Made by a program: the position numbers and the translations under genes. From NCBI RefSeq assembly GCF_000284315.1, contig NC_017094.1, positions 1,953,486 to 2,017,485 on the forward strand: a DNA stretch of 64,000 nucleotides. The letters run 5' to 3'. Below are positions 35,364-44,939 of the stretch, piece by piece. How positions within the stretch are numbered: position 1 is the first letter of the stretch; every line of letters starts with the position of its first letter. A model generated the notes under the pieces. It saw only the letters and a list, made by a program, of their open reading frames with translations. It did no database searches and was not told where the DNA came from. Origin of the DNA: Leptospirillum ferrooxidans C2-3. Its GTDB lineage: Bacteria; Nitrospirota; Leptospirillia; Leptospirillales; Leptospirillaceae.

Positions 35364-36428
35364 TCAATGGGAACCAAAAACCCTCATCAAGTCATTGTAA
35401 AAAGCAAAAACCATGATCGAAAGCAAAAGAACAAAACCCACCTGCATCGATATCTCCCTAACCCTGACTGACAGGGGCCTCCGGAGAAGTCCCTCCGCAG
35501 CCAGAAAAAGGATATGCCCGCCATCAAGAACGGGAACAGGAACCAGGTTCATCACACCAAGAGTTACACTGATGAACCCCATAAAAACCAGAAGGTTCAC
35601 AATGCCGGACTGGGCCGCTCTGGCAGACATCTGGGCGATCAGGATCGGCCCCCCCAGATTTTTTGAAGAAATCTCCCCTGTTACAATCTTCCCGAGTGAA
35701 ATAACGGTGATCTTGGTGACATGGACGGTCTTGAGAAAACCTCGCCCCAACCCGGCGAACAAACCATATCGCAAAGTTGTTGTCTCACCCCCCGGAGCCA
35801 CACCGATCTTTCCCTGAGGAACGCGTTGCCCGTATATGTTCTGACCCATCATGCTTTCAGGAGACAGAGAAATGGAAAGGTCCTTCCCATTTCTCCCGAC
35901 AACGAGAGTGATGGGCTTTCCGATACGGTTTTCCACAAGTCCTCGAAGGTCGTCCCATGTGGAGAGCGAATGGCCATCTACTGACAGGATCCGGTCTCCG
36001 GGAAGGAGTCCGACCTTTGCTGCCGGTGAACCGGCCATGACCTTCCCCACAACCGGCAAAAGGGCAGGAATTCCCGCCCAGAACACCACGGTGAACAGAA
36101 AAAAAGCGAGAATGAAGTTGGCAACCGGGCCGGCCGCGGCGATCGAGATCCGTTTCCAGACCGGAAGAGCTCCAAACGATCGGGCCTGGTCTTCCGGGCT
36201 TACGGACTCGGGATCCGTTTCCCCGAGCATCTTTACGTATCCGCCGAGTGGAATCCATGCAAGCCTGTATTCAGTTTCTCCAACGGTTTTGGAAAAAATC
36301 TTTGGGCCAAAACCGATGGAGAACTTTTCAATCTTGACTCCAAAACGCTTGGCCACCAGAAAGTGCCCCGACTCGTGGATGACGATCAGGACACCCACGA
36401 CCAGGATAAAAGACAGGAGAGCTTCCAT
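35364..36428 (-). CDS. rseP: Site-2 intramembrane metalloprotease RseP
   Basis: A 354-residue inner-membrane zinc protease that cleaves anti-sigma factors and signal-peptide remnants. The zinc motif HESGH is near residue 19 in the first membrane helix, VPVLDGGHILFL near 300 carries the third ligand, and one PDZ domain (AKVGLLPGDRILSVDG) lies between. The family often has two PDZ domains; I see one. The ATG directly follows the dxr stop. Confidence 0.92.
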   Translation of the reverse strand: MEALLSFILVVGVLIVIHESGHFLVAKRFGVKIEKFSIGFGPKIFSKTVGETEYRLAWIPLGGYVKMLGETDPESVSPEDQARSFGALPVWKRISIAAAGPVANFILAFFLFTVVFWAGIPALLPVVGKVMAGSPAAKVGLLPGDRILSVDGHSLSTWDDLRGLVENRIGKPITLVVGRNGKDLSISLSPESMMGQNIYGQRVPQGKIGVAPGGETTTLRYGLFAGLGRGFLKTVHVTKITVISLGKIVTGEISSKNLGGPILIAQMSARAAQSGIVNLLVFMGFISVTLGVMNLVPVPVLDGGHILFLAAEGLLRRPLSVRVREISMQVGFVLLLSIMVFAFYNDLMRVFGSH

Positions 36429-37667
36429 TTAATTCCTCCTGGCGCCACCTGGAACAGGTGCCGCCATCTGGCCATTATGATTGGGATTGCCCGGAATCTC
36501 TTCCGTTCCGGCATATTTCTCAGCAAGTTCCTGTGCTTTGTTACGGGCAGCTTTCCCTGATTTTCGTATCTCATCAAGGGTTCGAGCCTCAAAAACCGGG
36601 GCCTGCTCAAGAACTTCTCCCTGAATCCGGGCGATCAGACTGAAGGGAATCTTTCCTTCCAGAAAATGAGCCACAGCCACTTCATTGGCCGCATTCAGCC
36701 AGAGACAGGATTGTCCTCCACGCTCAAGGGCCCTGTATGCGTGCCGAATCGAGGGAAAAGCCTCATGGTCAGGGTGATGGAAAGTCATCTGCCCCAACAA
36801 GACCAGGTCAAGACTCTTGACATCAAGAACCAGCCGCTCATCCCCGGATATCGCATAGCTTATCGGTCCCCTCATGTCGGGAACACCCATCTGGGCAAGG
36901 ACCGAACCATCCACCAGCTCGACAAGCGAATGGATGATGCTTTGCCTGTGGACAACAACCTCTATCTTCTCGGAGGGAAGATCGAAAAGCCAGCGCGCTT
37001 CAATCACCTCTAGCCCCTTGTTCATCAGGGTCGCCGAATCGATGGTGATTTTGGGTCCCATCCTCCATGTCGGATGGTTCAGCGCCTCCTCGACAGTCAC
37101 ATGGGCCATTTCTTCTTTTGTTTTCCCGAACATTGGTCCACCGGAAGCGGTGAGAATAACCCGTCTGACACTTTTCCAGTCATGCCCCTTCATTGCCTGG
37201 TAGATCGCACTGTGTTCCGAATCGACAGGAACCAGTCTGGCTCCTTTCTCCCGAATACGCCCCATAACGGCACTTCCGCCGGCAACAAGGGTTTCCTTGT
37301 TGGCCAGGGCAATGGTCCTTCCGGGGAGAATCCCCTCCCATGTGGGGGGGAGACCCGCGTCACCAACGATTGCCGACAGGAGAACTTCGGCACCAGGATA
37401 GGCTGCAACAGCAACGGCTCCCTCCTCACCGGACAAAACCTTGATTCCTGAACCAAAAAGAGACTCCTTGCAGGAGGAATACACCTCTTCGGCCACAGAG
37501 AGAATCTCGGGTTCAAAGAGACGGGCCTGCTCAAGAGTCACTTCAAGATTCTTTCCGGCAGCCATTCCAAGGACCTTAAAACGATCCGGATGCTTCAATA
37601 CGATATCAAGAGCCGAACGGCCGATCGAGCCGGTTGAGCCCAGAACGGACAGGCTGGTTCTACTCAT
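36429..37667 (-). CDS. dxr: 1-deoxy-D-xylulose 5-phosphate reductoisomerase
   Basis: A 412-residue NADPH enzyme, the second step of the MEP pathway. GSTGSIGRSALDI near residue 9, ANKETLVAGGSAV near 126, and the metal/substrate site PVDSEHSAIYQ and TASGGPMF are visible. A short Gly/Pro/Asn-rich tail of about 20 residues extends the end. ATG 37667 is preferred to a TTG two codons earlier. Lies in the conserved uppS-cdsA-dxr-rseP order. Confidence 0.95.
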   Translation of the reverse strand: MSRTSLSVLGSTGSIGRSALDIVLKHPDRFKVLGMAAGKNLEVTLEQARLFEPEILSVAEEVYSSCKESLFGSGIKVLSGEEGAVAVAAYPGAEVLLSAIVGDAGLPPTWEGILPGRTIALANKETLVAGGSAVMGRIREKGARLVPVDSEHSAIYQAMKGHDWKSVRRVILTASGGPMFGKTKEEMAHVTVEEALNHPTWRMGPKITIDSATLMNKGLEVIEARWLFDLPSEKIEVVVHRQSIIHSLVELVDGSVLAQMGVPDMRGPISYAISGDERLVLDVKSLDLVLLGQMTFHHPDHEAFPSIRHAYRALERGGQSCLWLNAANEVAVAHFLEGKIPFSLIARIQGEVLEQAPVFEARTLDEIRKSGKAARNKAQELAEKYAGTEEIPGNPNHNGQMAAPVPGGARRN

Positions 37668-37719
37668 TATCAAGACCTCATAAAAAAACGATATGGGGAG
37701 CCCCGAAGAAAACGGGGAA

Positions 37720-38577
37720 TCACGTCCAGATTTTTAACGAAAACCCCTCCCAATACACCAAAAACAAATAAAAAACCGGCGCATTGAAGAGAAGACTGTC
37801 AATCTTGTCCAGAAAACCGCCATGTCCGGGAATCAGCCCCCCGGAATCCTTCACTCCGGCGTATCGTTTGAATGCCGACTCGCAAAGATCCCCCAGCTGA
37901 CCGACACCACCCATGAGAAGCGAGATCGCCAACAGATCTCCCAAAGCAACCCCCGGAATGAGCATCCGATGAAAAAGAAGGGTCCAGATGACACCTCCGG
38001 CAAGACCACCCACCGCCCCTTCCTTCGTTTTAGAAGGAGACAAGGCAGGCGACAATTTGACCTTTCCCATGGTTTTTCCGACAGCATAGGCAAAGATGTC
38101 CACCGCCCAAGTGAATCCCAGAACGAACAGGACAAGCTTCCCTCCCTCCGGAAGGGCCCTGAGAAGGAGGACATACCCCAGAAGATACGGGATGTAGACC
38201 AGTCCGGCAAGAATGGGGAGCATTGCCGGAACATCAGGAAGAAGGTCACCTTCCCGTCGGGAACGCCCGGAAATCGACACCATCAGAATCGCCAGAAACA
38301 AAAGCGCCAGAAGATCCCCAGGGGAAATCTCCGAAGCCGCTCCCTGGGAGGAGAGGTAAAAATCGAGGATCAGAAAAATTCCGCAGATGCGGGCCACCCA
38401 AGGGAGGACAGGGGAGACTCCACGCGGCAACATCATCGACAAATACTCGGAAAAAGCCAGGAACATGACGAGGAGGATCAGGACAAGCAGCGCCCAGCTG
38501 GAGCCCTTCAGCAATAGAAGGACAAGGAGCGGAACAAGAACCAATCCAACAGCAACCCGCTGAAAAAGGTTCTTCAA
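37720..38577 (-). CDS. cdsA: Phosphatidate cytidylyltransferase
   Basis: A 285-residue membrane enzyme making CDP-diacylglycerol. About eight hydrophobic segments, then the family signature: SPSKTKEGAVGGLAGG near residue 181 and KDSGGLIPGHGGFLDKIDS near 245. The start is TTG 38577, which overlaps the uppS stop as TTGA. Confidence 0.92.
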   Translation of the reverse strand: MKNLFQRVAVGLVLVPLLVLLLLKGSSWALLVLILLVMFLAFSEYLSMMLPRGVSPVLPWVARICGIFLILDFYLSSQGAASEISPGDLLALLFLAILMVSISGRSRREGDLLPDVPAMLPILAGLVYIPYLLGYVLLLRALPEGGKLVLFVLGFTWAVDIFAYAVGKTMGKVKLSPALSPSKTKEGAVGGLAGGVIWTLLFHRMLIPGVALGDLLAISLLMGGVGQLGDLCESAFKRYAGVKDSGGLIPGHGGFLDKIDSLLFNAPVFYLFLVYWEGFSLKIWT

Positions 38578-39359
38578 ATGGCGCCTTCATCAGGCGTTGC
38601 CCCGGTCCTGCCAAAACGGCGAACCCTTTCCTGATAATCCATCAATGCCCGACGGTAATCTTCTTCCGAGAAATCCGGCCACAAGGTCCTGGTAAAATGC
38701 AGTTCCGTATAAGCGATCTGCCACAAAAGGAAGTTGCTGACCCGGACCTCACCGCTCGTCCGAATCAGAAGATCCGGCGGGGGGAGATCCCTGGAATCCA
38801 GATAATCTGAAAAACGTTCCGCTGACAGATCTTCTGGAGAGAGAATCCCCTTCTGGACATCCCTCGCAAATGCAGTCGCCGCTTTTACGATCTCTTCTCT
38901 CCCGGAATAAGACAACGCAAGCGTTAACACCATACGATCACAGGCCGAAGTACGATCTTCCGCCATCCGTATTTTTTTAAAAACCGACTCAGGGAGCCGC
39001 TCGCGTGCTCCAACAACCGAAAAACGGATGGAATTGTTCAGCATTGTCTGTATCTCCTGATCAATAAACTCCTCCAGGAGAGCCATCAATGCGTTGACTT
39101 CAAGACGTGGTCTGGTCCAATTTTCCCACGAAAATGCATAGAGGGTCAAATACGGGATATTCCATTGCCTTGAGGCTGTCACAACCCGCCTGACGCTCTC
39201 GGCACCTGCGCGATGGCCCATCACCCTTGGCAGATGCCTTTTCGTCGCCCACCTGCCATTTCCGTCCATAATGACCGCGACATGACGGGGAGGATTCGAG
39301 AGCCAGGAAAGGTCGACTTTTTCGCTGTCCGGAGACTCGGCGTTGATGGTGTGCTTCAT
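38574..39359 (-). CDS. uppS: Isoprenyl (undecaprenyl) diphosphate synthase
   Basis: A 261-residue cis-prenyltransferase supplying the lipid carrier for peptidoglycan and other glycans. VAVIMDGNGRWATKR near residue 29 holds the catalytic Asp; YAFSWENWTRP and the C-terminal RTSGEVRVSNFLLWQIAYTE are typical. An N-terminal tail of about 25 residues precedes the core. ATG 39359 overlaps the upstream gene's stop (ATGA). frr, pyrH, tsf and rpsB, which usually precede uppS, are not here. Confidence 0.94.
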   Translation of the reverse strand: MKHTINAESPDSEKVDLSWLSNPPRHVAVIMDGNGRWATKRHLPRVMGHRAGAESVRRVVTASRQWNIPYLTLYAFSWENWTRPRLEVNALMALLEEFIDQEIQTMLNNSIRFSVVGARERLPESVFKKIRMAEDRTSACDRMVLTLALSYSGREEIVKAATAFARDVQKGILSPEDLSAERFSDYLDSRDLPPPDLLIRTSGEVRVSNFLLWQIAYTELHFTRTLWPDFSEEDYRRALMDYQERVRRFGRTGATPDEGAI

Positions 39360-41335
39360 GGATGGGATCCCGAGGATGGACGGTTGATGAGAGATGGTGG
39401 AGATCCACCCTGACCGAGAGCCTTCAGAACCTTTCCCGGCAATGGGAATATCTGGATTTTCCCTTCATTTTCATAGAGGTTCTGGATATTCATGAAATTG
39501 AAAACCGGCTCCGTAGCCACAAGAAGCCTCGGTTTCAAAGTGGCAGGATCCGTTCCGATCGCGATATCGGTAATAAAATCCCTGACCCGGGTCAAGCGAC
39601 CCAATAAAGTCCAGTTGACTCCAGTCCAACGGTAAAAATACACCTGTCCATACTGGTAGCCCTGAAATCTCGCCACGGGAGAAGAGACCGGAACATTTTT
39701 ATAGACAATCACGATAGGACGATTCTGTCCTTTGGTCGAAGAAATGGTCAGGATACGTCCTTTCAAATGGACCATTCTTGTCCTGACGGGGAGAAGCGCA
39801 TGGGGACGGCCAAAAACGTAATGATCATCATACCCGCCGAGAAAGAAAGGACTTTTGAAGCGAAGATCCCCATTCGCACCAAGATAGGTCAGATGGTTGT
39901 CCTTCGAGAGCTGAAGGAAGCGGGTCTTACCGGAAATCGTGATCGGCAGCGATCCGAACAGTCTGACTCTTGCGGGCCAATCAAGCGTCCGTCCCTTTTC
40001 GAAGTGATCACGCACCCAGTCCATCTGGTAGATCTTTCCCAGAAATGGCCTGTTCACACCCATTTTTTGAGCCAGAAGCCGATCATGTCCTCCCGGAAGA
40101 TGGACAATCCTCAGATAGAGACGAACATGCTTCCAGATGCGCCGGAGCTTTCCTCCTGAAACATCAAGAACATAGGAGTCGGGTGTTCCTTCGACAATAC
40201 TGCTGACAGCGATCTGGTAATGGCTTTTCCAGCCGGATGGATCCTTGTCGGATGCAGGGTGGTCATCCATAAGATGTCCTGCAGAAACGAATATGTGGAG
40301 ATTTCTGATCACTCCGGGATTGGATTCAGAATACCTCACCCTGAACCCGTCGGGGGAAAACTCTCCCAGGAGAACCTTCTTCCCGTCGGAAAAAGCAAAC
40401 AGAGGACGACCGCTGATACTTTTCCCGATGGGCACTATGAATTTGGGAATAAAGGAGACCGAAAGCACGGACGACGGCTTTGAAAGCGGCGGCAAGCTCG
40501 TGGTGATGAATCCCCCAACGCGGTGCTCTCCTTTTCCGACCTCGGCCATGAGGGGAGAAATGCCCTTCATCATTGCGGAAATATGAGCCATCGGCTGTCC
40601 GGTCGCGCCTGACACTATGGAAATCGTCATCAGGGCCCTCTGGCCGACAATCGTTGTATCCACCAAAAAGAGGTAGTCCACACCGAGAAGAATGGAAAGC
40701 CTTTTCAGAACCGCAGGGTCCTCCCTGGAAACCCTGCCAAGGCTTCCAAGAGTTGCTTCCACCTTGAATGGGTCGAGAACCCGGAATCGCTCCGAGTGGT
40801 CAAGGCGCTGCTCAAGATGAGCCATGACCCTGATGTCTGCATAGTTCGATTGGGGAATCACCGCCAACGGTATGGGTGCCCCGGAAAGTCGTACACGATC
40901 TCCAACGGCAGGGCTTTCTCCGGATGTATCCCTCGAAAAGAAACCCGAGCTGGTCTGGTCTGCGACCGACTCCACTGAAAGGCGCCCAAGCTTTTCCTCC
41001 CGGAAACCGATCACTTCATCCGTATAGGGATCCCTGAAAGGTTGCCCCCTCCTCACAACGGTCAAAACCATCCCCTCGGTGATTCCGGAAGAGGCGCCCT
41101 TGTCCAGGGAAACGGTCGAACCGTCAACGGAAGTGATATTTCCATAAACCTCAGGAAAATAGGAGGACAGGACCCTGACAACATCCCTGGTCCTGACCAG
41201 TGGAGCGTCCAGGGGAGTGCTCGACGGAGAGGCGGCAACAGCGTTGGGGAGCAGAGGTCCGCAGAAGGAAACGTCCGCAAGAAGGAAAAAGGAGATTAAC
41301 GAAAAACAACAAAATCCCCTCAAGAATGCCATCAT
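39356..41335 (-). CDS. Secreted protein with FlgT/CsgG-like and propeller-like regions
   Basis: A 659-residue exported protein. N-terminal signal (FCCFSLISFFLLADVSF). Residues ~60-140 (GNITSVDGSTVSLDKGASSG, TEGMVLTVVRRG) resemble the FlgT C-terminal/SH3-like domain. Residues ~165-270 (YADIRVMAHLEQRLDHSERF) resemble the TolB-N/CsgG-type nucleotide-free fold. The last ~370 residues are repeated beta structure with FG-GAP-like features (FAFSDGKKVLLGEF, DNHLTYLGANGDL). No enzyme motif. It sits between fhs and uppS with ATGA overlaps on both sides, so it is co-expressed with envelope lipid synthesis. Function unknown. Confidence 0.6.
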   Translation of the reverse strand: MMAFLRGFCCFSLISFFLLADVSFCGPLLPNAVAASPSSTPLDAPLVRTRDVVRVLSSYFPEVYGNITSVDGSTVSLDKGASSGITEGMVLTVVRRGQPFRDPYTDEVIGFREEKLGRLSVESVADQTSSGFFSRDTSGESPAVGDRVRLSGAPIPLAVIPQSNYADIRVMAHLEQRLDHSERFRVLDPFKVEATLGSLGRVSREDPAVLKRLSILLGVDYLFLVDTTIVGQRALMTISIVSGATGQPMAHISAMMKGISPLMAEVGKGEHRVGGFITTSLPPLSKPSSVLSVSFIPKFIVPIGKSISGRPLFAFSDGKKVLLGEFSPDGFRVRYSESNPGVIRNLHIFVSAGHLMDDHPASDKDPSGWKSHYQIAVSSIVEGTPDSYVLDVSGGKLRRIWKHVRLYLRIVHLPGGHDRLLAQKMGVNRPFLGKIYQMDWVRDHFEKGRTLDWPARVRLFGSLPITISGKTRFLQLSKDNHLTYLGANGDLRFKSPFFLGGYDDHYVFGRPHALLPVRTRMVHLKGRILTISSTKGQNRPIVIVYKNVPVSSPVARFQGYQYGQVYFYRWTGVNWTLLGRLTRVRDFITDIAIGTDPATLKPRLLVATEPVFNFMNIQNLYENEGKIQIFPLPGKVLKALGQGGSPPSLINRPSSGSHP

Positions 41336-43023
41336 GTCATGCCTCTGGTTATTCCATCCGGAGAGAGATCAATCTTCCGGAAAGCAGGTCTTGAAGGCAA
41401 GCCGGGCATCGTCTGGACATCCCCTGCATAAACAGTGACAAAACCGGCCCCTGTAAACGCCCTGACATCCGTCACTGGAAAAACATAGCCACGGGGATCC
41501 CCTTTCAAAGCCGGATCATGTGAAAGCGAAGCCCATGTCTTGGCAATGCAGACCGGCATCGTCTCTGCCCCGAGAGATTTGGCGACAACCAGACTTTTTC
41601 TGGCCCTGTCCGACCACGAAGCCATTTTTGCACCATACATGGTTGTCACAATGCGAGTCACTTTATCTTCCAGGGAATCTTCCCGGCGATAAAGGGGAGT
41701 CACCTGACCATTATGGTGTTTAGCCGTTTCCATGACGACCCGCGCAAGGGCAAGCGCTCCTTCGCTACCGTCCCTGAAATGTGAACAGACCACCGCATCG
41801 GAAGCACCTGCATCGATTGCGTGCCGGCGAATAATGTCCCACTCTTCTTGTGAATCCTGGGGATGGGAGTTGATCGCCACAACGACCGGAACTCCGAAAG
41901 AGCGGATATTTTCGATTTGGCGACGAAGATTCGCGCATCCCCTGTCAACCGACTCTGGATGGGGCGAATCCAGAATTTCCGGAATAGGTTTGCCCGCCGT
42001 GGTCTCCGCAAGCCCCCCGTGCATCCGGAGGCTCTTTGCCGTAGCGACCAGAACGGCCACATTCGGCCCCCTTCCGAGAATGGGGGATTTTATGTCAAAA
42101 AATTTCTCCCCGCCAAGATCAGCCCCGAAACCGGCCTCCGTCACAACACATTGGGCCCCTGAAAGGGCAACCCAGTCTCCGATGACGGAAGAGTTTCCAT
42201 GGGCAATATTCGCAAAAGGCGATCCGTGAACAATCGCAGGCGTGCCCTCGCAAGTCGCCATAAGATTCGGCCAGAAGGCCTCACGAAGAAGTGCCGCCAT
42301 CGCCCCGTCGACACCCAGATCCCTTGCCGTAACAGGGGTGCCATCGACATTCGCTCCAACCGTAATTTTAGATAGTCTCCCCGAAAGGTCGGAATAGTCT
42401 TTTGCCAAAGCCAGAATCGCCATCACTTCCGAACTCACCGCAATCGAAAATTCCGTTTCCCGGGGAATCCCGTTCGCACGTCCCCCCAGGCCGATCACCA
42501 CCTTCCGGAGAGGACGATCATTCAGATCCACTACCCGGGGGTAGTTGATGGAGAGAGGGTCAATCCGAAGGGGATTGCTGTGGGAGAATTCATTGTCGAT
42601 GGCCGATGCCAGAAGATTGTGTGCCGATGAAACGGCATGAATATCCCCTGTCAGGTGGAGGTTCAGGACATCCATCGGTTCAATGGTCGACCTTCCTCCT
42701 CCTGCACCACCCCCCTTGATTCCAAAAACAGGCCCCATTGAAGGCTGTCGAATCGTGACAACTGTCCTTAAGCCAAGACGGTTCAAGGCCATCGAGAGGC
42801 CGATGGAAGTGGTGGTTTTTCCTTCTCCAAGCGGAGTGGGAGTCATTCCCGTCACAAGGACATAAAGTGCGGAAGAAACTTTTGAGTCATCAGGAGAAAG
42901 CCCCAGAGATGGAGAGGGCAAGTAACGGGGGTCAATTTTTCCCCTGCCTGGCCCGAAGCGGTGAAATCGGTCAGATGGAACACCGAGGGAACGGGCAAGT
43001 GATTCTAAATCGATCAAAGTCAT
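41332..43023 (-). CDS. fhs: Formate-tetrahydrofolate ligase
   Basis: A 563-residue ATP-dependent enzyme making 10-formyl-THF from formate. The nucleotide-binding loop TPTPLGEGKTTTSIGLSMAL is near residue 61; QPSMGPVFGIKGGGAGGG near 95 and NLHLTGDIHAV near 123 are family signatures. Full length. Its stop overlaps the next gene (ATGA). The product feeds purine synthesis and formyl-Met-tRNA. The 194-bp gap to tatC holds no gene, and I do not see a THF riboswitch. Confidence 0.95.
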   Translation of the reverse strand: MTLIDLESLARSLGVPSDRFHRFGPGRGKIDPRYLPSPSLGLSPDDSKVSSALYVLVTGMTPTPLGEGKTTTSIGLSMALNRLGLRTVVTIRQPSMGPVFGIKGGGAGGGRSTIEPMDVLNLHLTGDIHAVSSAHNLLASAIDNEFSHSNPLRIDPLSINYPRVVDLNDRPLRKVVIGLGGRANGIPRETEFSIAVSSEVMAILALAKDYSDLSGRLSKITVGANVDGTPVTARDLGVDGAMAALLREAFWPNLMATCEGTPAIVHGSPFANIAHGNSSVIGDWVALSGAQCVVTEAGFGADLGGEKFFDIKSPILGRGPNVAVLVATAKSLRMHGGLAETTAGKPIPEILDSPHPESVDRGCANLRRQIENIRSFGVPVVVAINSHPQDSQEEWDIIRRHAIDAGASDAVVCSHFRDGSEGALALARVVMETAKHHNGQVTPLYRREDSLEDKVTRIVTTMYGAKMASWSDRARKSLVVAKSLGAETMPVCIAKTWASLSHDPALKGDPRGYVFPVTDVRAFTGAGFVTVYAGDVQTMPGLPSRPAFRKIDLSPDGITRGMT

Positions 43024-43217
43024 TCTTTCCGGAGGGTTGAGCAGAAGTCGTTTTTTGCCTGTCGAAGGTCAGGGAAAGGAGCCAGGAGGATCCATTCACC
43101 AATGACCCCGGTCAAACGCCATTTCCTGAAGTATGGAATGAAACAGCCTGAAAGACAAGAGCCGAAGCTCAGAAAAGTCTCCGGGAGGTCTGTGATTTCA
43201 CCACATCAAAAGACCCA

Positions 43218-43958
43218 TCAGCCACTTTCTGCCATCTGTCTTTGAAGATCTCCCCGTTTTTTCTGTCGCATCGTTATGGCCGATAACAAAATGCCGAGTT
43301 CATATAAAAACACCATCGGGAGATACATGATCATCATATTGAAAAAGTCCTGTGTGGGAGAAAGGACCGAAGCCACAACGGCATTTCCGACCAACGCCCA
43401 CCGTCGTCCCTTCCGGAAAGATTCCGGCGTCACCCAGCCAATGGATGTGAGGAGAGCCATGAGAAGAGGAAGCTCAAAGATCAGTCCGAAAACAAAAAGG
43501 AACCGAAGTTCAAAAGAGATGGTTCGGTCAACCGAGAGGAAGGGAGACAGTCCCTCGGACTGTCCAAAGCCCACCAAAAAATGAAGCGCCTGGGGAAGGG
43601 CAAGAAGATCCGAAAACACAACCCCAAGGAAAAAAAAGACAGTCAGCCCAAATAACCATTTAAAAACCCGTTTTTTTTCCTCCCGGTAAAGCCCTGGCGC
43701 AACAAATCTCCAAATCTCCCACAACACCAGCGGGTAGGAGATCAAAAGCCCCATCGTCAGGGCAACCTTCAGTGTGATCCAGAACGCTTCAGTGGGGGTT
43801 GTAAAGACAAGCTTGGTCCCTGACTTGGAGCCAAGCCAAGCCAGAACCCTGTTCGAGAACGGGAAACAGACAATCATGGATCCCGAGATCCACAAAACCC
43901 CTCTCAACACCCGGGACCTGAGCTCTGAAAGATGGGAAAGAAACGGCAAGCGGTCCAT
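43218..43958 (-). CDS. tatC: Tat translocase subunit TatC
   Basis: A 246-residue six-helix inner-membrane protein that recognises twin-arginine signals. FLSHLSELRSRVLRGV at the N-terminus, and the first periplasmic loop with PTEAFWITLKVALTMGLLISYP, PLVLWEIWRFVAPGLYREEKK are family signatures. Directly downstream of tatB. Confidence 0.93.
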   Translation of the reverse strand: MDRLPFLSHLSELRSRVLRGVLWISGSMIVCFPFSNRVLAWLGSKSGTKLVFTTPTEAFWITLKVALTMGLLISYPLVLWEIWRFVAPGLYREEKKRVFKWLFGLTVFFFLGVVFSDLLALPQALHFLVGFGQSEGLSPFLSVDRTISFELRFLFVFGLIFELPLLMALLTSIGWVTPESFRKGRRWALVGNAVVASVLSPTQDFFNMMIMYLPMVFLYELGILLSAITMRQKKRGDLQRQMAESG

Positions 43959-43968
43959 CAGACAGACG

Positions 43969-44250
43969 TTACTCCTTTTCTAGCCTGATGTTTTGAATCA
44001 TGGGAAACTCTCCACCTTTCTGATAGGGCTGGGGAAGAGGCGTCCAGTCATCGGGTTCCGCCGGTCTGCCCTCTTCCATGATAGACCGGGAAATATCCTT
44101 GACCTCAAGAAGGATTGGAGCAAGCCTCGTTCGTGCAAGCCGGATGAAACGCCCGGTCTTGGTCGCAAGGGACGGCCATTCGGACGGCTTGACCACCAGC
44201 ATGATCAAAAGAAAGATGAAGATAAGGTCAGGCCACCCGATCCCAAACAC
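43969..44250 (-). CDS. tatB: TatA/TatB-like Tat component
   Basis: A 93-residue protein with an N-terminal transmembrane helix (WPDLIFIFLLIMLVVKP), a short hinge and an amphipathic helix (RFIRLARTRLAPILLEVKD). Placement 10 bp before tatC favours TatB. The usual Gly-Pro-x-x-Leu-Pro hinge is replaced by KPSEWPSLA. No second tatA gene is in the window. The start is GTG 44250. Confidence 0.75.
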   Translation of the reverse strand: MFGIGWPDLIFIFLLIMLVVKPSEWPSLATKTGRFIRLARTRLAPILLEVKDISRSIMEEGRPAEPDDWTPLPQPYQKGGEFPMIQNIRLEKE

Positions 44251-44294
44251 CCAGACACCCCCGCAACAGAATCTCCCAGATACAATCCGAACCG

Positions 44295-44915
44295 CTAAAG
44301 ACCGGCCAACCCAACCGTCAAAAGCTCCATAAGCCTTTCTCCCATGTTCGGCCGATCGTTCATTTCCCCGGTAGTATACACCATCACAATCGCATCATCC
44401 GACTGTTCATCCACTGACCACTCGGGGCCATAGTATCCCTTCCTGATCCCTGACTGCCGGAATCCCAGACGGAAGTACAGCTGTTTTGCGGGACTTCTTG
44501 AACGAACCTCAAGGTAAACAGACGAGATCCCCGACAGATGACACCCTGACAAGAATCGCCGGAACATAGACGAGCCGATGCCCTTGTTTCTCCAGTCAGG
44601 GTGAAGGAAAAACGTGTGGATTTCCACCTCGTCAAGAACGCAATATCCTCCAATCAGTCCCAGAAGCCCCCCAGCTTGTGGGGAAACGATTCCGGCGTGA
44701 AAAGAGTGTGTCGGTTCCGTGACCTCCCTGACAAGAGATGGTCCAAGAGCATTGATCCGGGATTCAATGGACGGAAGGCCCGAAATGAACCGTGAAAGGA
44801 GTTCAGGCCAAAGCCCCGTCGACAGATCGACAAAACGGGGATCCTTTAGTTCAGCTGGCCCGACTCTCCGATTGTGAACCTCTTCACCGGAACCGGATTG
44901 TTCAGAAAAATCCAT
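44295..44915 (-). CDS. rimI: Ribosomal-protein alanine N-acetyltransferase-like protein
   Basis: A 206-residue GNAT enzyme. The core reads EVEIHTFFLHPDWRNKGIGS near residue 100, then VYLEVRSRSPAKQLYFRLGF and a RKGYYGPEW segment, the order seen in RimI. The N-terminal ~50 residues and C-terminal ~25 residues are extra. Position directly after tsaB is the usual tsaB-rimI pairing. Confidence 0.82.
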   Translation of the reverse strand: MDFSEQSGSGEEVHNRRVGPAELKDPRFVDLSTGLWPELLSRFISGLPSIESRINALGPSLVREVTEPTHSFHAGIVSPQAGGLLGLIGGYCVLDEVEIHTFFLHPDWRNKGIGSSMFRRFLSGCHLSGISSVYLEVRSRSPAKQLYFRLGFRQSGIRKGYYGPEWSVDEQSDDAIVMVYTTGEMNDRPNMGERLMELLTVGLAGL

Positions 44916-44939
44916 CAGAATCCTCGCTCCTCCGAATGG

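Noticed and set aside
43024-43217. THF riboswitch upstream of fhs
   Set aside because: The spacing and conserved cores of the known THF riboswitch are not present on the minus strand.
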